IMG/VR virus record: IMGVR_UViG_3300042509_001557
Location: 1 to 21,720 of that record
Strand: one strand, 5' to 3'
DNA length: 21,720 nucleotides
DNA from: a virus
Shown here: positions 1 through 6,476 of the stretch, one piece after another
Position numbering within the stretch: the first letter of the stretch is position 1
Layout of the letters: each line of letters opens with the position of its first letter
The notes under the pieces: model-generated
The model's database searches: none
What the model saw: the letters and a program-made list of their open reading frames with translations, nothing else
What the model was told of the DNA's origin: nothing
Position numbers and translations under genes: made by a program

Positions 1-36
1 CTCAAGACACAAGACGTCCTAAATTATCTTCAATGA
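1..36 (+). CDS. C-terminal end of an unidentified upstream gene (partial)
   Basis: The first reading frame is open from base 1 and ends at a TGA at 34-36, giving the tail LKTQDVLNYLQ. The TGA overlaps the ATG of the next tiny frame at 33-35 in an ATGA arrangement, the stop/start overlap used many times in this window, which is the main reason to believe it is a real gene end. Eleven residues are too few to identify the protein; it does not resemble the NrdA C-terminus I would have expected next to nrdB. Confidence 0.45.
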   Translation, partial: LKTQDVLNYLQ

Positions 37-86
37 ATAAGCACAAGAAGAGAAACTTTAAGGCATATCGTGGGCAAGGAAGATAA
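33..86 (+). CDS. 17-residue basic peptide ORF
   Basis: A very short frame encodes MNKHKKRNFKAYRGQGR. It starts in an ATGA overlap with the upstream stop and ends in a TAATG overlap with the ATG at 86, so it fills the gap between two genes with no spare bases. The peptide is strongly basic, with eight Lys/Arg out of 17. I do not recognise it. It may be a genuine mini-gene or only a coupling device that carries ribosomes to the next start. Confidence 0.35.
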   Translation: MNKHKKRNFKAYRGQGR

Positions 87-274
87 TGCAATATATTAAA
101 ATTGATAGTGACATGTGGGCAGACGCAGGCAAAATTTGGTTTGTGCATGAGTATACGACACGTGCAAACAGCACAGCAGTTACTCTTACGATTGAAGATA
201 CAAAAACTGGTGAAATTGAAACTCGCGTTGTTCCACAAAACCAAATCGAATGGCTAGAAGCAAAGGACTGGTAA
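86..274 (+). CDS. Hypothetical 62-residue phage protein
   Basis: This small soluble protein contains an amphipathic beta-rich stretch (VTLTIEDTKTGEIETRVVP) and ends in EWLEAKDW. No known motif is visible: no Cys pairs, membrane segment or signal peptide. It starts in a TAATG overlap with the preceding mini-frame, and its own stop TAA overlaps the ATG at 274, so it is translationally coupled on both sides and probably belongs to the nrdB operon. Function unknown. Confidence 0.7.
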   Translation: MQYIKIDSDMWADAGKIWFVHEYTTRANSTAVTLTIEDTKTGEIETRVVPQNQIEWLEAKDW

Positions 275-819
275 TGCTATACACAGGATCGGGGAATATA
301 CCTCATCACATCTATTGTTGGGTAGATTCTTCTTTCATTCGTAAAGATGCCAAACCAAACACATACGAACCTTGCATCTGGTTTGCATTGCATGCCAAGG
401 CTGGACATTCTTGGGGATGTCATATCATGCTCGAGTGCGGTGCAGTTTGGAGAGGTGTTCCTCCACACGCATTGGCATTCTCTCCAGATCCAGAAACACT
501 TTGGTATCTCGAAGACACACAAGTGTGGGATTGCTACGGCGATCAGTTTTCGGTATTGATATATAACTATCTACACAGCCAACAAGCAGAGATTCGAAAG
601 AGCGGCCTTTTTGGCCGTTATCTTTTTACAGTGATTCCAATGCACGATGGATATTCACAAGATCCTTCTCAGTCGAAGGAATTTATGTTTATTCAATTAG
701 ACAATGGCAGACTGACTATCATGCCTACAAACGAACTTCGATTCCATGATAAATCATATACCGAAGGCGATTGGCCGAAAGATATTAAATTAAATACCAG
801 CACCTGGAGAGTTGAATGA
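274..819 (+). CDS. Hypothetical protein upstream of nrdB
   Basis: A 181-residue protein with no motif I can assign. It is rich in Trp, His and Cys in its first half (for example CWVDSS, EPCIWFALHAK, HSWGCHIMLECGAVW), which suggests a compact globular or metal-binding fold, but the Cys/His spacing fits no zinc finger I know. I chose the ATG at 274 because it forms a TAATG overlap with the previous stop; a longer frame from 250 would add eight residues inside the upstream gene. The 3' end overlaps nrdB by ATGA. The position suggests co-expression with ribonucleotide reductase, but no role can be inferred. Confidence 0.75.
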   Translation: MLYTGSGNIPHHIYCWVDSSFIRKDAKPNTYEPCIWFALHAKAGHSWGCHIMLECGAVWRGVPPHALAFSPDPETLWYLEDTQVWDCYGDQFSVLIYNYLHSQQAEIRKSGLFGRYLFTVIPMHDGYSQDPSQSKEFMFIQLDNGRLTIMPTNELRFHDKSYTEGDWPKDIKLNTSTWRVE

Positions 820-1916
820 CAGTTTTTTCAAACGAAATGTTTGATGCTACAGAACAGACTTGTTTCTTCGGAAAGCAAGTTAATATTGCCCGTTACGATA
901 AGCAACGTTACAATATCTTCGAGAAGCTGACAGATAAGCAACTCGGATTTTTTTGGCGGCCAGAAGAAGTAGATCTGTCAAGAGACGGCAAAGACTTTAA
1001 AGGGTTAAGCGACCATGAAAAGCACATCTTTACAAGCAATCTCAAGCGTCAGATTCTTCTTGACTCTGTTCAAGGACGTGCGCCTAGCCTGGCGTTTCTA
1101 CCGATTTGTTCGCTCCCCGAACTCGAAACCTGGATCCAAACATGGACATTTTCCGAAACGATTCATAGTCGATCCTACACTCATATCATTCGAAACGTTT
1201 ATTCAGATCCGTCAAGGGTATTTGACGAGATGCTCGACATCCAAGAAATAGCCGATTGTGCTCATGACATAAGCAAATACTATGATGATCTGATTGAAAT
1301 GAACAATCTAAATTCCATCGATCCTTACTGGGTTGGTGATAGGCAAGCTGTTGATCCATATCAACACAAGAAGGCTCTATGGCTTTGTCTAAATGCTGTT
1401 AACGCTCTCGAAGGAGTAAGATTCTATGTCTCGTTTGCATGCAGTTGGGCTTTTGCGGAAGTTAAGAAAATGGAAGGTAACGCCAAGATCATCAAGCTCA
1501 TCGCGCGGGACGAGAACGTTCATCTTGCCTCGACACAACAGCTCCTCAAAATTCTACCGAAAGAGGATCCAGACTTTGCTCGCATACAAGAAGAAACACG
1601 AGATGAGTGCATCAGCATGTTTTATCGAGTGGTCGAGCAAGAAAAAAGTTGGGCACATTACCTTTTCCAGAACGGTTCGATGATTGGTTTGAACGAAGAG
1701 CTTCTTTGTAACTACGTAGACCATATCGCCGCGAAACGTATGGGTGCTATCGGTCTGAACGGTAAGCCAGGAGCGAATCCTTTGCCATGGACACAGAAGT
1801 GGATTTCAGGTTCTGACGTACAAGTTGCACCGCAAGAAACAGAAATTACTAGCTATGTGATTGGTGGAGTTAAAAAAGATGTTGATGAAAACACATTCAA
1901 AGGATTTACACTATAA
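816..1916 (+). CDS. nrdB: Ribonucleotide reductase class Ia beta subunit (NrdB)
   Basis: The R2 subunit houses the diiron-tyrosyl radical used by NrdA to reduce ribonucleoside diphosphates to deoxyribonucleotides for phage DNA synthesis. The 366-residue length is normal. By comparison with E. coli NrdB the iron ligands are present: D83 (LLDSVQG), E114 and H117 (FSETIHSRS), E199 (NALEGVRF), E233 and H236 (ARDENVHL). The radical tyrosine is Y121 in RSYTH. The C-terminus (NTFKGFTL) matches the type of tail that docks on NrdA. The start overlaps the upstream stop (ATGA) and the stop overlaps the next ATG (TAATG). nrdA is not in the window and probably lies upstream. All key residues are intact, so it should be functional. 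Confidence 0.98.
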   Translation: MTVFSNEMFDATEQTCFFGKQVNIARYDKQRYNIFEKLTDKQLGFFWRPEEVDLSRDGKDFKGLSDHEKHIFTSNLKRQILLDSVQGRAPSLAFLPICSLPELETWIQTWTFSETIHSRSYTHIIRNVYSDPSRVFDEMLDIQEIADCAHDISKYYDDLIEMNNLNSIDPYWVGDRQAVDPYQHKKALWLCLNAVNALEGVRFYVSFACSWAFAEVKKMEGNAKIIKLIARDENVHLASTQQLLKILPKEDPDFARIQEETRDECISMFYRVVEQEKSWAHYLFQNGSMIGLNEELLCNYVDHIAAKRMGAIGLNGKPGANPLPWTQKWISGSDVQVAPQETEITSYVIGGVKKDVDENTFKGFTL

Positions 1917-2053
1917 TGGATTGGATTACTTGCCCCTCATGTGATGAGGAATTTAAAATAATCACAGAAAACACCGCTCTTCCAGAATATTGTCCATATT
2001 GTTCTGCAGAGCTTGAGCTTGAAGATCCATTCGACGAAGAATATGAAGAATAA
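1916..2053 (+). CDS. 45-residue zinc-ribbon mini-protein
   Basis: This short frame starts in a TAATG overlap with the end of nrdB. It encodes one CPSC and one CPYC knuckle about 19 residues apart (MDWITCPSC...EYCPYCSAEL), the layout of a single zinc ribbon, followed by a very acidic tail (EDPFDEEYEE). The four Cys strongly suggest one bound zinc. Such mini-proteins often act as nucleic-acid or protein adaptors, but no specific role can be read from the sequence. Perfect coupling to nrdB suggests co-translation. Its acidic tail argues against simple DNA binding. Confidence 0.8.
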   Translation: MDWITCPSCDEEFKIITENTALPEYCPYCSAELELEDPFDEEYEE

Positions 2054-2083
2054 ATAGATCTTTCTCCTGATGGAACGTGATCT

Positions 2084-2506
2084 ATGAGTTGGTTATACGA
2101 AGACAAAGAATTTACTGAAGTCGAAGATTATTATGGCTTCATATATCTCATCGAAAATTTGGTAAACGGCAGGAAATATATAGGTCGTAAGTATCTGACA
2201 AAAGCCGGATACAAAACTGTCAAAGGCAAACGAAAGAAGCTTCGCGTAGAGTCCGATTGGCGAGACTACTACGGATCTTCTACTTCCCTCAAAGAAGACA
2301 TTGATCTCTACGGAAAAGATAACTTTCGTAGAACGATCTTAAGACTCTGCAAGGGTCGCGGAGAATGTAATTACTTTGAAACAAAATATATATTCGATAC
2401 AGATGCCATTTTAGATCCTAAATATTACAATAGTTGGGTATCTTGTAAAATTCAAACAAGCCACGTGAAGGCTTTACTTTTCAACCCCGAACAGGAGAAT
2501 TTATGA
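2084..2506 (+). CDS. GIY-YIG family endonuclease
   Basis: The N-terminal half carries the GIY-YIG nuclease core: GFIYLI at residues 18-23, then KYIGRKYL at about 31-38, an Arg-containing helix and YYGSS, with the metal-binding Glu plausibly in NYFETKYIF near residue 98. This domain makes single-metal DNA cuts in homing endonucleases (T4 Seg type, I-TevI) and in some repair and restriction enzymes. At 140 residues there is little room for a DNA-recognition domain beyond a basic segment (KGKRKKLR, about 48-55). It stands alone between nrdB and speD. It could be a freestanding mobile nuclease or a resident phage nuclease; no intron or inserted-gene boundary is visible. The 30-base gap upstream holds AATAAATA at 2049-2056, close to but not matching the late-promoter octamer. 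Confidence 0.85.
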   Translation: MSWLYEDKEFTEVEDYYGFIYLIENLVNGRKYIGRKYLTKAGYKTVKGKRKKLRVESDWRDYYGSSTSLKEDIDLYGKDNFRRTILRLCKGRGECNYFETKYIFDTDAILDPKYYNSWVSCKIQTSHVKALLFNPEQENL

Positions 2507-2507
2507 G

Positions 2508-2897
2508 GTGGGTAAGGTACTAGAACACAAGCATTTGATTGTAAGAGCTGAGCTGAACAATCCTCCGCAGTGCACATCGGCGATCGATGAGTGGATGAAG
2601 AAGCTGGTCAATCAGATTGATATGAAAATTTTAATGGGACCATACACAGTGTATTCTGATATGGTCGGTAATCGCGGATTGACTGCCGTGACTATCATCG
2701 AGACCAGTCATATTGCTCTACATGTATGGGACGAATGCGAGCCGGCGATGGCTCAGCTAGATGTTTACACGTGCAGCACTTTGAATATTCAAGATGTGTT
2801 TGATGCCATCACTGAATGGGATCCTACAAAAGTTGAGTATAAGTATATAGACCGAGAAAACGGGTTGACATTAATTGAGAAAAATGAGGTGTTATAA
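2508..2897 (+). CDS. speD: S-adenosylmethionine decarboxylase-like protein (SpeD family)
   Basis: The family makes decarboxylated SAM, the aminopropyl donor for spermidine, using a pyruvoyl group formed by self-cleavage before a conserved Ser. The 129-residue protein has HKHLIVRAE near the N-terminus, SHIALHVW at 67-74 and LDVYTC at 84-89. S67, H72 and C89 align with the cleavage Ser, the processing His and the catalytic Cys of the bacterial class. The residue before the Ser is Thr (ETS), not the usual Glu (ES), so processing may be altered. The start is GTG, because no ATG lies in frame before residue 30; AGGAG at 2493-2497 sits 10 nt upstream. An overlapping ATG at 2503 opens only a six-codon frame. 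The activity is inferred from family membership. Confidence 0.8.
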   Translation: MGKVLEHKHLIVRAELNNPPQCTSAIDEWMKKLVNQIDMKILMGPYTVYSDMVGNRGLTAVTIIETSHIALHVWDECEPAMAQLDVYTCSTLNIQDVFDAITEWDPTKVEYKYIDRENGLTLIEKNEVL

Positions 2898-3166
2898 TGG
2901 GTAAGAAGAGAACACGTAAGACAGTCGTATCGAAAGGCCAACGTCGTTCGATCGTAGCTGGTGTGAAAGAAGTCCGTCAAGATCGTAGCGAAGGCGAAAA
3001 GGCCTACAATAAGCTGAAAGCTTGGCGCAAAGGCCAGAATCCATGGATTACTGTTCCTGGTCCGCAGTCTAACATGCGCTTTATTAAAGTGCGTGCGAAC
3101 GGTGTTTGGGGTAATCCAAAAAATCGATCAACAGGTATTTACAGCAAAGCGACGAGCGATGAATAA
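2897..3166 (+). CDS. Hypothetical basic protein, 89 residues
   Basis: This protein is very basic at its N-terminus (GKKRTRKTVVSKGQRRS) and contains KAWRKGQNPWITVPGP followed by a VRANGVWGNPKNR segment. It looks like a small nucleic-acid-binding protein, but charge and size are the only basis. I have the impression of similar proteins in T4-like phages of marine bacteria but cannot name a family. The start is in a TAATG overlap with speD, and its last bases overlap the glutaredoxin ATG at 3159, so it sits in a tightly coupled operon. Confidence 0.75.
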   Translation: MGKKRTRKTVVSKGQRRSIVAGVKEVRQDRSEGEKAYNKLKAWRKGQNPWITVPGPQSNMRFIKVRANGVWGNPKNRSTGIYSKATSDE

Positions 3167-3413
3167 GAATATTCTAATCTATACGAAAGACAACTGCCCT
3201 TTTTGTGTACAAGCGAAAAACTTGTTTACAAATAAAGGAGAACAGTATATAGAGAAGAAGATAGGAAAAGATATTACGCGCGAAGAGTTTATGGAAAACT
3301 TTCCAGACGTAAGAACAGTTCCTTTCATTATAATTGACACAGAAAAGGTAGGTGGTTATGACAAACTCGTTGAATGGTACGACAGACCAGAACGAAGCTT
3401 CTTGGCAGAATGA
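3159..3413 (+). CDS. Glutaredoxin (probable reductant for ribonucleotide reductase)
   Basis: An 84-residue thioredoxin-fold protein with the glutaredoxin active site CPFC at 14-17, the cis-proline motif TVPFI at about 54-58 and the GGYDKL glutathione-binding turn near 66-71. Glutaredoxins of this size (as with T4 NrdC) recycle the reduced state of ribonucleotide reductase, and a nearby nrdB supports that role. I chose the ATG at 3159, inside the last codons of the upstream gene, because the domain begins right there (MNKNILIYTKDNC); a longer frame from 3093 would add only out-of-frame coding of the upstream gene. It overlaps the next gene by 56 nt. Confidence 0.93.
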   Translation: MNKNILIYTKDNCPFCVQAKNLFTNKGEQYIEKKIGKDITREEFMENFPDVRTVPFIIIDTEKVGGYDKLVEWYDRPERSFLAE

Positions 3414-3654
3414 ATATCTCAAGAAAACATTATTTGAAAATGTAGTTAATGTTTTGTTTGTAAAGAAAGATGGAACAGAACGCAAGTTAATTTGCACTCT
3501 GAAACCAGATCTTCTTCCAGTACAAACTGATCTTGAAGAAGCCGTGCAAAAGAAAACTCCAAATCCAGATGTACTCGCCGTATGGGATATTGAAAACAAA
3601 GGCTGGAGATCGTTTCGCTATGATTCGATCCTTGGATACATGGTCCACGAATGA
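3358..3654 (+). CDS. Sm-like/SH3-barrel phage protein (DUF2693/WYL_2-like)
   Basis: The core VVNVLFVKKDGTERKLICTL, then LLPVQ, and a final VLAVWDIENKGWRSFRYDSI match my memory of the DUF2693 family (Sm-like SH3 beta barrel) common in T4-like phages. Its function is not known; the fold suggests nucleic-acid or protein binding. The ATG at 3358 is preferred over an in-frame GTG at 3352 because a purine-rich AGGTAGG stretch lies just ahead of it. The first 56 nt overlap the glutaredoxin gene in another frame, an unusually long overlap for this window. The stop overlaps the next start by ATGA. Confidence 0.75.
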   Translation: MTNSLNGTTDQNEASWQNEYLKKTLFENVVNVLFVKKDGTERKLICTLKPDLLPVQTDLEEAVQKKTPNPDVLAVWDIENKGWRSFRYDSILGYMVHE

Positions 3655-4016
3655 TCTACATGGTAGATATTGATCAGACCATCTGTGTAACTCCATGCAC
3701 AGATGGTCGACATCGTTATGAGCTTGCGTGCCCATATCAGTACCGTATTGATCGTATAAATAGTTTGTACGACGAAGGGCATACCATCATTTATTGGACA
3801 GCCCGAGGTTCAGGATCAGGAATCGATTGGACCGAACTTACCAATAAACAACTCAATGATTGGGGCTGCAAGTTCCATGAAGTTCGTCTTGGAAAACCGT
3901 CATACGACGTATGGATTGATGACAAGGCAATGAGTGATGTTGAGTTTTTTAAAAGTGTTGACATCGAGGCGAAGTACGATGACTTTTTAGTAAATGGATA
4001 CAAAAATAATGAATAA
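3651..4016 (+). CDS. Small HAD-superfamily phosphatase, possible sugar-phosphate phosphatase
   Basis: The 121-residue protein shows HAD motifs: VDIDQT at 5-10 (nucleophile D6, acid/base D8), YWTAR with T50, Lys in RLGKPSYD (K82) and the acidic pair D90-D91 in VWIDDKA. It is close to the minimal HAD size, like the capsule or LPS-associated phosphatases. It starts the sugar cassette and overlaps both neighbours. Given the HddA-type kinase and GmhA-type isomerase downstream, the attractive role is removal of the 7-phosphate from heptose 1,7-bisphosphate (the GmhB step). That is inference: true GmhB proteins are longer (about 180 residues), and many small HADs act on nucleotides. A perfect TATAAATA at 3755 lies inside the coding sequence and is probably chance. 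Confidence 0.85.
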   Translation: MIYMVDIDQTICVTPCTDGRHRYELACPYQYRIDRINSLYDEGHTIIYWTARGSGSGIDWTELTNKQLNDWGCKFHEVRLGKPSYDVWIDDKAMSDVEFFKSVDIEAKYDDFLVNGYKNNE

Positions 4017-4998
4017 TCAAGATAAGATTGAACTGAACGAACTGAATAAGGACTCGAATGGTGGAACAGAACTTACCACTCGAAATCTTTTCCACCGACT
4101 TTCAAGTGATGAACTCGATGGTGTCCAAATTATCACTGCTCGCGTCCGCGACCTCGATCCTGACCGAATTAAGATCTATCATTTACATGATCTCGCCGGT
4201 GATCCGGAAGCTTCACACCTTCAAGATCCAGCTTCTCGAGCTCGCTTTCAAAAGTTGGTCTTCAGTTCTAACTGGCAGTATCAACAGTATCGTGATTATC
4301 TTGGAGTTCCATATAGCAATCATTCAACAGTTATCGAAACAGGCATCGAGCCTATTCCACTCGTTGACAAACCAAAGGACAAGATTCGTCTCATTTATAC
4401 GTCCACGCCTCATCGTGGATTGGAGATTCTGGTTCCTGTCTTTTGCGCTCTCGCCGAGAAATATCCTAACATCGAGCTAGACGTATACTCTTCGTTCGGC
4501 ATTTATGGTCCAGGTTGGGAGAGTCGCGACGAAGCGTACAAACCTATCTTCGATCGGATGAAAGAGCACCCACAAATCAACTATCATGGTTGGGCAGATC
4601 AGGAGACAGTCCGTGCCGCATATCAAAAAGCCCACATCTTTGCGTATCCTTGTATCTGGCCGGAAACTTCGTGCAGGTCTCTTATTGAAGCTATGTCAGC
4701 TGGTTGTTTGGCGGTTCATCCTAACTTCTCTGCTTTGGCTGACACGTCGGGTGGGTTGACCGTACAGTATGACGGTGATCATGAGAATCCAAATCTGCAT
4801 GCTAACATCTTTGCACACACTCTGATGTATGCTATTGAGAACGTACAGAATAATGACATTACTAACATGATGTCATTCGTCAAAGCCTACGCAGACACTC
4901 GCTTCGGTTGGGATTCTGTAATTCCCAAGTGGAAGGGACTCATCGCTTCGTTAAAGGAACAACACCGTGATATTGGCCAAAGCACCACTCAGAGTTAG
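4009..4998 (+). CDS. GT4-type (GT-B fold) glycosyltransferase
   Basis: A 329-residue retaining glycosyltransferase. The N-terminal half has NGGTE (17-21) and a Rossmann-like core; the C-terminal donor-binding half has YTSTPHRGLEIL (about 130-141) and the EX7E signature PETSCRSLIEAMSAG with E219 and E227. These families transfer sugars from nucleotide donors to lipids, glycans, proteins or, in some phages, DNA bases. Adjacent heptose-type genes suggest a nucleotide-heptose donor, but the acceptor is unknown. I prefer the ATG at 4009, which overlaps the upstream stop; an in-frame ATG at 3994 is possible and neither has a clear ribosome-binding site. The 3' end overlaps the kinase gene by 32 nt. 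Confidence 0.9.
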   Translation: MNNQDKIELNELNKDSNGGTELTTRNLFHRLSSDELDGVQIITARVRDLDPDRIKIYHLHDLAGDPEASHLQDPASRARFQKLVFSSNWQYQQYRDYLGVPYSNHSTVIETGIEPIPLVDKPKDKIRLIYTSTPHRGLEILVPVFCALAEKYPNIELDVYSSFGIYGPGWESRDEAYKPIFDRMKEHPQINYHGWADQETVRAAYQKAHIFAYPCIWPETSCRSLIEAMSAGCLAVHPNFSALADTSGGLTVQYDGDHENPNLHANIFAHTLMYAIENVQNNDITNMMSFVKAYADTRFGWDSVIPKWKGLIASLKEQHRDIGQSTTQS

Positions 4999-5908
4999 TT
5001 TTTTCGGCGGGGGTAGTGATATCCCCGCCCACTTTGCGCAATGGGGTGGAGCAACCATCTCAACTGCCATCGACAAGTATGTCTATGTAGCAGTCATGCA
5101 TACTCCTCACGACCACATCAAAGTTTCTTATTCGAAACAAGAGTGTGTAGAGAACGTTGAGGATCTTCAGAACGATATTGTCAAGAACGCTTTGAAATTC
5201 TTCGGTATCAAATCCAACATCGAGATCACATCATTCGCAGACATCCCTACGATCGGCAACGGTCTCGGTGGATCGTCTGCTTTTACTTGTGCCTTGATTA
5301 AAGCGCTATCAGCATATCTTGGTTACGAATACGTAAACCCTTATCTCATCGCAAAGACTGCTTGCCACATCGAGATCGATCTATGCGGTTGGAAGATTGG
5401 CATGCAAGATCAGTTTGCATCTGCCTTCGGCGGTATGAACTATATTCAATATTCGAACAGCGGTAATATCACTGTAAAGCGTTTAGATACAATGGGAATC
5501 GAGAATTACATAATCTTGATTCCTACAAACGTAGAGCATCATGCAGCAAAGATTCTTGATAAGATTAACTTCGAAGCCAAGACATTTGTAATTCGTGAGC
5601 TTGCTCATATGGCAGATATGCAAAGCACTCAAGCTGTAAATCCATTTGACTATGGTGGATTGTTGAATGCTGCATGGATATTAAAGAAACAGATGACTGA
5701 AGGCATCTCTTCAGAAGAGATAGATAGTATGTACGATCGATGCCAATCAGCAGAAGCATTCGGATCTAAACTGCTCGGAGCAGGAGGCGGCGGATACATG
5801 CTAGCAATCACAGATCAGAAAAACTTGATCCGCCAAGAATTTTCAGACAGAACGTGCCTCGATGTAGGCATCGCACATGAAGGAGCAAGAGTTGTCTATC
5901 GAGACTGA
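4967..5908 (+). CDS. hddA: GHMP kinase, HddA-type D-glycero-D-manno-heptose 7-phosphate kinase
   Basis: The N-terminus KAPLRVSFFGGGSDIP with TAIDKYVYVAV is the hallmark of the HddA branch of GHMP kinases. The ATP-binding loop is GNGLGGSSAF (97-106), and the C-terminal KLLGAGGGGYM (268-278) is the usual third motif. HddA phosphorylates heptose 7-phosphate at C1 to give the 1,7-bisphosphate used for GDP- or ADP-heptose. The 313-residue length is normal. The start is GTG at 4967, with AAAGGAA at 4954-4960 upstream; no ATG fits the conserved N-terminus. It overlaps the glycosyltransferase (32 nt) and gmhA (32 nt). Other GHMP sugar kinases are possible, but the GmhA neighbour supports the heptose call. 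Confidence 0.9.
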   Translation: MILAKAPLRVSFFGGGSDIPAHFAQWGGATISTAIDKYVYVAVMHTPHDHIKVSYSKQECVENVEDLQNDIVKNALKFFGIKSNIEITSFADIPTIGNGLGGSSAFTCALIKALSAYLGYEYVNPYLIAKTACHIEIDLCGWKIGMQDQFASAFGGMNYIQYSNSGNITVKRLDTMGIENYIILIPTNVEHHAAKILDKINFEAKTFVIRELAHMADMQSTQAVNPFDYGGLLNAAWILKKQMTEGISSEEIDSMYDRCQSAEAFGSKLLGAGGGGYMLAITDQKNLIRQEFSDRTCLDVGIAHEGARVVYRD

Positions 5909-6476
5909 CATTATATTCGATCATATGGGCTTGATTAATATCGGCTTTGCAAGTATCGATCATGAAGAATTTAAAAAGGCAGCCGAACTCATTTGGTTGA
6001 CAAGCATTTCGAATCATCGTAACAACATCTATACAATTGGAAACGGTGCTTCTGCTTCCATCGCTCAGCATTGGGCATGCGACTATACCAAAGGATGTAA
6101 GAAAGGCGGACTGCGACCAAGAGTTATTTCTTTGGCAGCAAATATTCCACTCATGACAGCCGTGGCGAATGACATCTCTTATGATGATGTTTACTCGTTC
6201 CAGCTCGATGCACTCGGGCAAGAAGGCGATGTACTCGTAGCCATTTCTTCGAGTGGTAATTCTCCAAATGTTGTCAAGGCAATTGAGACTGCTAAGTCAT
6301 TGAAAATAAAGACTATTGCTCTGACAGGATTTTCACCAGATAATAAGTGTGCTCAACTCGCAGATATTTCTTTGCACGTTGATATTCAAGAATACGAAGC
6401 AGCAGAAGACGTCCATCAGGCGATCATGCATATGATTGCTAAATATATCAGAACCAGAGGTAAGGTAACTACATAA
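5877..6476 (+). CDS. gmhA: SIS-domain sedoheptulose 7-phosphate isomerase (GmhA-like)
   Basis: A single SIS domain of about 190 residues with the GmhA/DiaA pattern: IYTIGNGASAS (51-61), PRVISLAANIPLMTAVANDISYDDVY (split motif, 81-106), ISSSGNSPNV (123-132), IALTGF (147-152) and EDVHQAIMH (177-185), where H180 aligns with the catalytic His of E. coli GmhA. GmhA converts sedoheptulose 7-phosphate to D-glycero-D-manno-heptose 7-phosphate, the first step of heptose synthesis. The catalytic Glu of E. coli GmhA (HFAEEL) is not obviously kept (HWACDY here), as in some GmhA homologues of hddA clusters. The start is uncertain: ATG 5877 has no good ribosome site, whereas AAGGAG at 5880-5885 sits 6 nt before an in-frame TTG at 5892. 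DiaA is a less likely alternative. Confidence 0.88.
   Translation: MKEQELSIETDIIFDHMGLINIGFASIDHEEFKKAAELIWLTSISNHRNNIYTIGNGASASIAQHWACDYTKGCKKGGLRPRVISLAANIPLMTAVANDISYDDVYSFQLDALGQEGDVLVAISSSGNSPNVVKAIETAKSLKIKTIALTGFSPDNKCAQLADISLHVDIQEYEAAEDVHQAIMHMIAKYIRTRGKVTT

Noticed and set aside
2049-2056. AATAAATA before the GIY-YIG gene as a late promoter
   Set aside because: One mismatch at the strict first position, and it overlaps the stop codon of the zinc-ribbon gene; not strong enough to call.
2720-2726. ACATGTA inside speD
   Set aside because: It encodes the conserved LHVW part of the SpeD motif and has no -10-like hexamer at the family spacing with a gene behind it.
3755-3762. Perfect TATAAATA octamer
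   Set aside because: It lies inside the HAD phosphatase gene and does not precede a gene start, so it is probably chance.
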